Positions 58,801-64,000 of a stretch of 64,000 nucleotides of DNA are shown one piece after another (the stretch's first letter is position 1; the number at the start of each line of letters is the position of its first letter). Origin of the DNA: Apostichopus japonicus (taxonomy: Eukaryota; Echinodermata; Holothuroidea; Aspidochirotida; Stichopodidae); assembly GCF_037975245.1 (NCBI RefSeq), contig NC_092566.1, positions 3,970,001 to 4,034,000 on the forward strand. The letters run 5' to 3'. The notes below the pieces were generated by a model, which made no database searches, was not told where the DNA came from, and saw only the letters and a program-made list of their open reading frames with translations. The translations under genes were made by a program, and so were the position numbers.

Positions 58801-61800
58801 TCAGCAGCTTTTGTTTACTTTCCAACAAAAGATTTGCTGCATCATCATGAAACACATTTAATGAGTCACTTTCCAGCTAAAGTGGTTTACATCAAAACGC
58901 TCTAAGGTTATAAATTGTGTGATTGACAGTAAACAATAGCTCTGGATTCTCTGCAGTGAAGGTCACCTAATGACCCTAAAGAAAAAAATGATTAAAAGTA
59001 GTTCTGGCTCAATACACATTCATCAACCTCTCCTGATTTATGTTCCTTTCCAAATGATTCTATGGTGAAAAATTTATTTCCTCAAATCTGTTAAATTTAG
59101 ATAAAACTGTTTTTTGCTGCAATTGTCAATACCTTATGGGAGATAATAACCATCCTTACATCAATGTTGCCTGTGTTATGGTCGAGTTGATAAAGGGTGG
59201 TGGGCCGGGGCATGAGGAGCAATATATGAAATCTAGCATCTAGGAGTCTGTGGGTTTGAGTCTTGACCAGCTAATGTCAGGTGGATTTTCCATCTCAGAG
59301 AAATCAACAGTTTTCCCATCTGAAGTGGTCTAATATCAAAATTTAAGAAAATTCCAAAATGAGCAAACACTGTAAATATGGATAGCCACCGGGGCGACTG
59401 GAAGTATAAATGACATTAAGCCATTGGGCTTCTCCCACATGAAAAGGATGCTGTAAGATATATGCCGTCGAGGCTGTCACAAGTAACATCGGTAAAACTG
59501 TTGGAAAGGAATGTCTACAAGGGCTAAACTTTGTGGACAATACAATTGAGCTTCAAAAGGGGTATGAGAAACTGAAGGAAACCTGGGAACAGAATCTTTC
59601 TTAAACCAGCGATATAAAACAAACCTTTGTTTCGGCACAGTTTGTAAGTCCAAGCTCCTCTATGATATCATCGACTCGTTTTCTTTTCTCTTCCTTCGAT
59701 ACGCTACTCGGAAGTCGTAGGGCGGCCGAAAATTCCAGATTTTCCCGGACTGTTAGAGTGCCCATTATGACATCATCCTTATATAAAAAAAAATATTACG
59801 ATATAATGGAATATTTTTACAAACTTCCTCAAAGAAAACAGAATCTGCATTAACCTGATTTCGGCTTTTGTCAGTGTCACATAGTTGGTGGGAAATTATC
59901 AAATGGCAATTGCTTCTTTGCTGAGGCAAGAATTTTTTTTATAAGTGCATGTAAAACTGATTTTCTGCATCATTTCTTTACTACTTTCTATCCATAGAAT
60001 ATTTCAATATTTTACCCCCTTTAAATCCTCAAACAACTTCTAGCTTAGAAGAAAACGATAGATGAGAATGACACTCTTTTAAAGATAGGCAGACTAACCC
60101 AATTGATGAAAAGGGGAAATTTTTAAGGCCAACTCAATTTCTGCCTCAAGACAATCCCTTTAATATTGAGAATCTTCTTTTGTGATCCGTGAAGAATTTA
60201 GGAGAAATACCGTCATGTGCTTTGTTTACTTACTTGAACTACATATCCAGACGCAAGTCTGAAATTTTGAGGTTGTTCTTGCCCGTTGATAAGAACGACT
60301 CCAGACAATCCCTGGGGATCTTTTCTGGTAGCGAGGACATCCAGTAAGCTGAAAAGTAACCGAGAGATATGTGTAAGGTGCAACATGAATGATATAAAAC
60401 TATTTATTTAACTTACAAAACCATGCCTCTAGATAAAGAGCCTTTTAGAAAAGACTGAACCCTATTGTTAAACTTTGATAACCTTTCAAACTATGACAGT
60501 CAAATCAATGCTATTATAACCATGTCAATGCTATGGCAGCCAAGGTAATGACCAAACTCAATGCTATCATAGCCAAATCAATGCTATGATAACCATGATA
60601 CTGTTTTGATATTCAAGTCAATGTTATGATAGCCAAGTCTATTCCATGATAGCTAGGTTGATGCTATGACAGCCACTCACATGCTATGACAACCAAGTCA
60701 CTGCTATCATAGCCAAATCAATCACCACGTGAGTGCTATCATAGCAAAGTCAATGCTATGAAAACCAAGATACTGTTATGATATTCAAGTCAATGTTATG
60801 GCAGCCAAGTCTGTTCCATGATAGCCAAGTAAATGCTATGATAGCCACTCACATGCTATGACAACTAAGTCACTGCTATCATAGCCAAATCAATCACTAC
60901 CTCAGTGCTACCATAGTCAAGTCAATGCTATGATAACCAGGATACTGTTATGTTATTCAAGTCATTGTTATGGTAGCCAAGTCTATTCCATAATAGCCAA
61001 GTTAATGCTATGACTGCCATGCCCATGCTATGACAGCCAAGTCACTGCTATCATAGCCAAATCAATCACCACTTCAGTGCTACCATAGTCAAGTCAATGC
61101 TATGATAACCAGGATACTGTTATGTTATTCAAGTCATTGTTATGGTAGCCAAGTCTATTCCATAATAGCCAAGTTAATGCTATGACAGCCACGCACATGC
61201 TATGACAACCAAGTCACTGCTATCATAGCCAAATCAATCACCACTTCAGTGCTACCATAGTCAAGTCAATGCTATGATAACCAGGATACTGTTATGTTAT
61301 TCAAGTCATTGTTATGGTAGCCAAGTCTATTCCATAATAGCCAAGTTAATGCTATGACAGCCACGCACATGCTATGACAACCAAGTCACTGCTATCATAG
61401 CCAAATCAATCACCATGTGAGTACTATCACAGCCAAATCAATGCTATGATAGCCAAGATAATGCTATGATTTTCAAGTCAATGTAATGGCAGCTTAGTGG
61501 ATGCTATGGTAGACAATCCAATGTTATGACAGCCACGTGACTGCTACAGTAGCCAAGTCAATGTTGAACAAAAAACTCATCGATCACAACCAATATTTCA
61601 AAGAAAATAGGATGCACATTGCCTTCATAAGGAATATATCTTGCAAGGGCCAGATAGATGGTAAAGTTTGATAAAATAAGGATTATAGTCTTAGTTTTAA
61701 AATTTTCTAAATTCACCGAAATTGTAATTTTTGTCATTACTATTGCACTGTTTGTAACATTATAAACCAGAAAATGAATTACAAACAATGAAAGAAAGAA

Positions 61801-61920
61801 AACTCGAAAGAAAGAAACTTTCCAGTGATTTCATGATAAAATGAAATCTATCATACTTACGATGTTTTCCCTCCTCCTGTAGGCCCTAGGATAGCATTCA
61901 TGCCAGGTTTAAATATGCCA
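46692..61920 (-). CDS. ABCG2-like half ABC transporter, copy B (15 exons, 5' end outside window)
   Basis: The exons are 61920-61861, 60348-60234, 59777-59625, 58168-58011, 56479-56328, 55600-55505, 54770-54583, 53884-53819, 53421-53336, 50751-50662, 50152-50028, 49149-48995, 48341-48252, 47757-47702 and 46839-46692. They give 578 residues plus TGA in one unbroken frame. Every border and phase equals copy A. Only two exons differ in length, each by one codon. Walker A, Q-loop, signature (VSGGERKR), Walker B, D-loop and [10 protein letters not shown] are intact, as are six membrane segments. It should be a working ATP-driven exporter of the ABCG2 type (family inference). Exons equivalent to A exons 1 and 2 were not found in 61921-64000, so the gene continues to the right. 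Introns are loaded with arrays. Confidence 0.93.
46896..47250. repeat. Two-copy tandem duplication of about 195 bp
   Basis: TTTCAATAATGAATGTCTTT starts both copies (about 46896 and 47094). Both end in a G-rich GGGAAACATGGGGCC motif, which then repeats alone. It lies in the last intron of copy B. Confidence 0.9.
47702..47757 (-). CDS. ABCG2-like B: extracellular loop with Cys
   Basis: It encodes [18 protein letters not shown] and splits the next Cys codon. NGT is a potential N-glycosylation site between the two cysteines. 56 nt, one codon shorter than copy A. Confidence 0.92.
48252..48341 (-). CDS. ABCG2-like B: helix 5 region
   Basis: It encodes [20 protein letters not shown] then [10 protein letters not shown]. 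90 nt. Confidence 0.95.
48995..49149 (-). CDS. ABCG2-like B: helix 4
   Basis: It encodes [20 protein letters not shown] then [20 protein letters not shown]. 155 nt. Confidence 0.95.
49665..49958 (+). repeat. Dispersed 290-bp repeat of unknown type, copy 1
   Basis: It shares long identical words with 54998-55289, such as GCAGACAGTAATGAAACGTG, then CCATCGCTG, TGTACACTAGTGTCTAATTA and GTATTTTCTGGGATCGATGG. Strand is arbitrary. No coding sense and no clear TIR. Confidence 0.9.
50028..50152 (-). CDS. ABCG2-like [18 protein letters not shown] exon
   Basis: It encodes [20 protein letters not shown] then [20 protein letters not shown]. The substrate-range Arg is retained. Confidence 0.95.
50662..50751 (-). 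CDS. ABCG2-like B: helix 2
   Basis: It encodes [20 protein letters not shown] then [10 protein letters not shown]. Border GT/GTAAGT as in copy A. Confidence 0.94.
50884..51680. repeat. 44/38-bp minisatellite
   Basis: About 20 copies of a unit holding GATTCCAGTCCATATTCTGT, alternating between about 44 bp (with GGACTTGGACTGAGTCTGTA) and a 38-bp short form (GGACTCAGTCTGTAATCA). It lies between B exons 53336 and 50751. Confidence 0.95.
51846..52806 (-). pseudogene. 5'-truncated CR1-like LINE, C-terminal part of reverse transcriptase
   Basis: The minus-strand frame from about 52806 to a stop at 52112 reads [20 protein letters not shown], then [37 protein letters not shown] and [20 protein letters not shown]. 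This is the thumb and C-terminal region following the catalytic YADD motif, which is itself missing. The 3' end has AATAAA followed by a (TATCT)n tail (51850-51866 on the plus strand), a common LINE terminus. The first 38 or so codons of the longer open frame (to 52894) belong to a different element. Confidence 0.88.
52807..53143. mobile_element. hAT-like short element at the 5' edge of the LINE
   Basis: The left end CAGTGGCGTAGGAAGG and the right end GGCTCCTACGCCCTTG are imperfect inverted repeats. The flanks are ACACCTGG (52799-52806) and ACACCTGC (53144-53151), 7 of 8 identical. The interior has GGGGGGCTGGCGCCCCCCAG near the right end. 337 bp, no coding capacity. Confidence 0.78.
53336..53421 (-). 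CDS. ABCG2-like B: transmembrane helix 1
   Basis: It encodes [20 protein letters not shown] then TRSAGIQNR. 86 nt, phase 2 end. Confidence 0.95.
53819..53884 (-). CDS. ABCG2-like B: helix 1 approach
   Basis: A 66-nt exon, [20 protein letters not shown] then VQ. It keeps the V-S-K-R-x-x-K-N word of vertebrate ABCG2 better than copy A does. Confidence 0.93.
54583..54770 (-). CDS. ABCG2-like B: linker exon
   Basis: It encodes [20 protein letters not shown], then [20 protein letters not shown], ending [12 protein letters not shown]. 188 nt, one codon shorter than in copy A. The ISYTTSF word is the same as in vertebrate ABCG2. Confidence 0.94.
54998..55289 (+). repeat. Dispersed 290-bp repeat of unknown type, copy 2
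   Basis: Same orientation as copy 1, in another intron of the same gene. Differences are scattered with small indels, so the copies are not recent. Confidence 0.9.
55505..55600 (-). CDS. ABCG2-like [10 protein letters not shown] exon
   Basis: It encodes [20 protein letters not shown], then [12 protein letters not shown]. 96 nt as in copy A, donor CAG/GTAAGT. Confidence 0.94.
56328..56479 (-). CDS. ABCG2-like B: H-loop exon
   Basis: It encodes [20 protein letters not shown], then [20 protein letters not shown]. The acceptor (TTACTCAG) lies directly next to the 33-bp minisatellite that fills the preceding intron. Confidence 0.95.
56512..57868. repeat. 33-bp minisatellite, about 41 copies
   Basis: The unit is GATGGGGTATTTGATGGGTG plus ATACAATGGTGCA. 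It fills almost the whole intron between B exons 58011 and 56479 and runs right up to the H-loop exon. As 33 is a multiple of three, it is open in several frames on both strands (on the minus strand as repeats of [11 protein letters not shown]), which are not genes. Confidence 0.96.
58011..58168 (-). CDS. ABCG2-like B: signature, Walker B and D-loop exon
   Basis: It encodes [20 protein letters not shown], then [20 protein letters not shown] block of 47 bases (58089-58135) is identical to copy A. Confidence 0.96.
59625..59777 (-). CDS. ABCG2-like B: NBD helical exon
   Basis: It encodes [20 protein letters not shown], ending [11 protein letters not shown]. The 3' half of the exon differs from copy A at only about two of 81 bases, the 5' half at about 13 of 73. 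Confidence 0.95.
60234..60348 (-). CDS. ABCG2-like B: exon up to the Q-loop
   Basis: It encodes [20 protein letters not shown], then [18 protein letters not shown]. 115 nt, as in copy A. Confidence 0.95.
60480..61560. repeat. 20-bp satellite with a 172-bp higher-order period
   Basis: Units like CAATGCTATGATAGCCAAGT are arranged in larger blocks. The marker (ATCA)CCAC/CTAC falls at 60723, 60895, 61067, 61239 and 61411, exactly 172 bp apart. It lies in the intron between B exons 61861 and 60348. Confidence 0.93.
61861..61920 (-). CDS. ABCG2-like B: Walker A exon
   Basis: It encodes [20 protein letters not shown], identical in protein to copy A. Acceptor CTTTAG, donor TC/GTAAGT. It enters with a codon split by the missing upstream exon. 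Confidence 0.95.
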
Positions 61921-62071
61921 CTAAAGATAAGAGAAGAATGAAGATATCTATGACCTAAAGAGCATCAATTTTAAAATAAATTTCAAACTATATAGAAAGT
62001 AACAATGTTCTTTGCAAAGAATGCCCTTTGAAAATGGATGTGTTATTGTAACCTGATAAATTAAGAATGTT

Positions 62072-62345
62072 GAGCCCGAGAAAAACTCTCGATGTCCACC
62101 CTCCCCCCCCCCGACCCTGAAACGAATGACACATCGTCATTGGAATATGACATTGTGTTTATCATTACACTGAATCTTGAACTGACAGGAAGCATGTGTG
62201 ACACCCATGAAGAACTGGAGTTTTAATCAAACAAACTGTTGCATAGCTTTGGAGAATGCAATAACATCAATTTAGCCTATAAGTGCAAATAGCTATTGAG
62301 CCCGAGAAAAACTCTCGATGTCCACCCTCCCCCCCCCCCGACCCT
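62072..62345. repeat. Two direct repeats of about 47 bp
   Basis: GAGCCCGAGAAAAACTCTCG then ATGTCCACCCTCCCCCCCCC occurs at 62072 and 62299. Each copy contains a short hairpin CGAGA..TCTCG. The 180 bp between are unrelated to other repeats in the window. Confidence 0.85.
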
Positions 62346-62730
62346 CATTAGGGAAACAGTCCCCTTACACCGAAGGTGCAAAATTTTCCACTTGAATTGT
62401 TGCAAAGTGGCTGCTTATCTGGCTATACCACACATGGTTGAGCAGGTTTTGTAAGATGAGCAAGATAAGAATGACCACAAGATCGCTTATGCGAACTAAT
62501 TTAATTAAACCAGTTTCACAGGACATAAGGGATTATATGCACTTCAATGAGCAATCAAGACAGTATAGAGTGTATAGCTGAAATGATATTGACTTCTTAA
62601 CATGTACTGTGTTGAGTGGAAGACCTGCATTTAAAACTCATCTCTGTACATGTCAAGACCTCAACTATCTTGTAACTATGTTTCTATGTAATATATAAAT
62701 AATAACACAGATTTAGGATGACAGAAAAGC

Positions 62731-62837
62731 GAAGCAGGGGGGGGGGGGCGGAATGATACTTCCGCCCCTCCATATCTTTCACAGGGGGGAGTGCGGGGGG
62801 GGGCTGGCGCCCCAGCCCCCCGGTTCCTACGCCCTTG
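62731..62837. mobile_element. Solo right end of the same short element family
   Basis: It matches 53050-53143: GCGAAGC, GCGGAATGATACTTCCGCCC, CTGGCGCCCCAGCC and TTCCTACGCCCTTG. No left end is visible, so it is truncated. Confidence 0.75.
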
Positions 62838-64000
62838 TGAAACAACACCGACTCTGTTAAAATACAATCTTTCTCAGTCCGTTTTCTTGTATCTGCTTAT
62901 ATAAAGGCAGTTAAACAAAAGGTTAATGTGTCAGCTTTATGCCTGGCAAATACATAGCTGAGGGCAAAATTATATTCTTTATGTTATTGCGAGTCCATGA
63001 TGCATGTGAACTGGATGGAAAACTATTTGAGATAAACTGAAAGTCTTCTACTGTGTTTCAATTTCATGTCGTAGGCACACCAATCCTTTCACCAAAGAGT
63101 GATTACAATGATAACTTTTGCATTATGAATCTTATTTGCTGTTTTTTACAATATTTTTTTTTATATTGCTTCCTGGGCTTTGTTCAGCTATTACATTATA
63201 TCAGCTCTTGGGTATCGAAAGTTTCAACGCGCATGTTGAAATAACTAGAATAGTGTTGGTTTCCAAAACTTTCAAGTTTTTATTTGCAAGCCCAATTTTT
63301 GATAATTCTTTTATTTCCATTTTTTTTTGTAGTTGTCTCCACTTTACAGCGTTAATTGTTTTGTATCTGTACATTTAATTGTTTTTGTATTGCTATGTTT
63401 TACTTCTTATGTATAAAGTTGAATGTAAATAGCAGGGCCATATTGGAAACCAGCTATTGCTGAATAAGCAACCCTGGATAAAAATGCGAATAAATAAAAA
63501 TTGTCGGGCATTCGGGCCCTCCATACACTCGCTCAGCGCCCGCAACACAATTTCATAATCTAAGGTACCTCCCACCGACCATCCTATTGATATTATGTGC
63601 TATTCGCCTCATAAGAATAGGAGGATGCTGTTAGCATTGAATGTTATTTAAGGGGATCCGTAGATACAAATTGGCACCCGTGATCAAATCTCCGTATATT
63701 TATTTAACTGACTCGGTTAGCGTAAAGCTAACTTCTCCCGAGGACCTGAAGTATCATAACCAATAGTGAAATGAAAAATATAATAATATACAATAATAAT
63801 AAGAACATTAATATAAGAAAATGAATAATGACTGGGAGTCATTTTTCCAAGAACAGGAGCCATTTCTGAAATCACGTAAAGGTTGCCACATAATCCAAAC
63901 TAGTATAAGCGCATGAAAAGAAGAACGATAGCCGCCCGTTTTTTCCCTTCAGATCTCAGTACGAGAAACATGTATTTTATTTGTATAATAGAACAACTTT

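Larger units (their letters stand above)
61921..64000. other. Upstream intron of ABCG2-like B
   Basis: I looked on the minus strand for the exon equivalent to A 40568-40704 (SFHDVSYDI) and did not find it. The stretch contains a pair of 47-bp direct repeats (62072 and 62299) and a truncated short element (62731-62837). Nothing else could be recognised. Confidence 0.5.

Noticed and set aside
60480-61560. CRISPR-like array
   Set aside because: The spacers are themselves variants of the repeat, the genome is eukaryotic, and there are no cas genes.
62041-62100. Possible missing second exon of copy B (minus-strand ILNLSG before a GT)
   Set aside because: The upstream codons belong to the 47-bp direct repeat and lack the SFHDVSY motif.

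Overview
This is animal (metazoan) nuclear DNA. The genes are split into many short exons with GT-AG borders, the non-coding DNA is AT-rich, and there are many poly-G/C runs, microsatellites, minisatellites, SINE/LINE relics and short hAT-type transposons. The style suggests a marine invertebrate deuterostome, perhaps an echinoderm; that is inference, not proof. No bacterial, plasmid or viral organisation is seen.

Three protein genes can be reconstructed exon by exon. (1) Plus strand, 1565-18806: the C-terminal part (10 exons) of a CCAR1-type cell-cycle/apoptosis regulator, covering the end of the pseudo-Nudix region, the SAP domain, a Lys/Glu-rich segment with a nuclear localisation motif, an EF-hand-like segment and a coiled coil. 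Its 5' part lies left of the window. (2) Minus strand, 42098-24241: a complete ABCG2-like half-transporter (copy A), 17 coding exons, about 643 residues, with intact nucleotide-binding motifs and a six-helix membrane domain. (3) Minus strand, 61920-46692: a second ABCG2-like gene (copy B), 15 exons, at least 578 residues, whose first two coding exons are outside the window. A and B have the same intron positions and phases throughout, so they are a tandem duplication. CCAR1 and copy A are convergent; A and B are head-to-tail.

The space between exons is rich in mobile DNA. Three short hAT-like non-autonomous elements have recognisable terminal inverted repeats (TIRs) and 8-bp target duplications: 22823-23839 and 26990-28074 with perfect duplications, and 27309-27699 nested inside the second. 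A fourth (52807-53143) sits at the 5' edge of a truncated CR1-like LINE. A 32-bp palindrome flanked by an exact 8-bp direct repeat (28838-28885) looks like a minimal relic of the same process. A tRNA-derived SINE family (two copies), a repeat headed by U2 snRNA sequence, a 290-bp unknown repeat (two copies) and a 172-bp higher-order array (60.5-61.5 kb) are also present.

The most novel points are the U2-headed repeat, the palindrome with its target-site signature, the duplicated exon end and splice donor inside a CCAR1 intron, the apparent gene-conversion patches between the two ABCG2 copies, and the shortened cysteine loop of both transporters. I see no new operon-like or defence system. All coordinates come from reading by eye; splice sites were checked for phase but not against transcripts.
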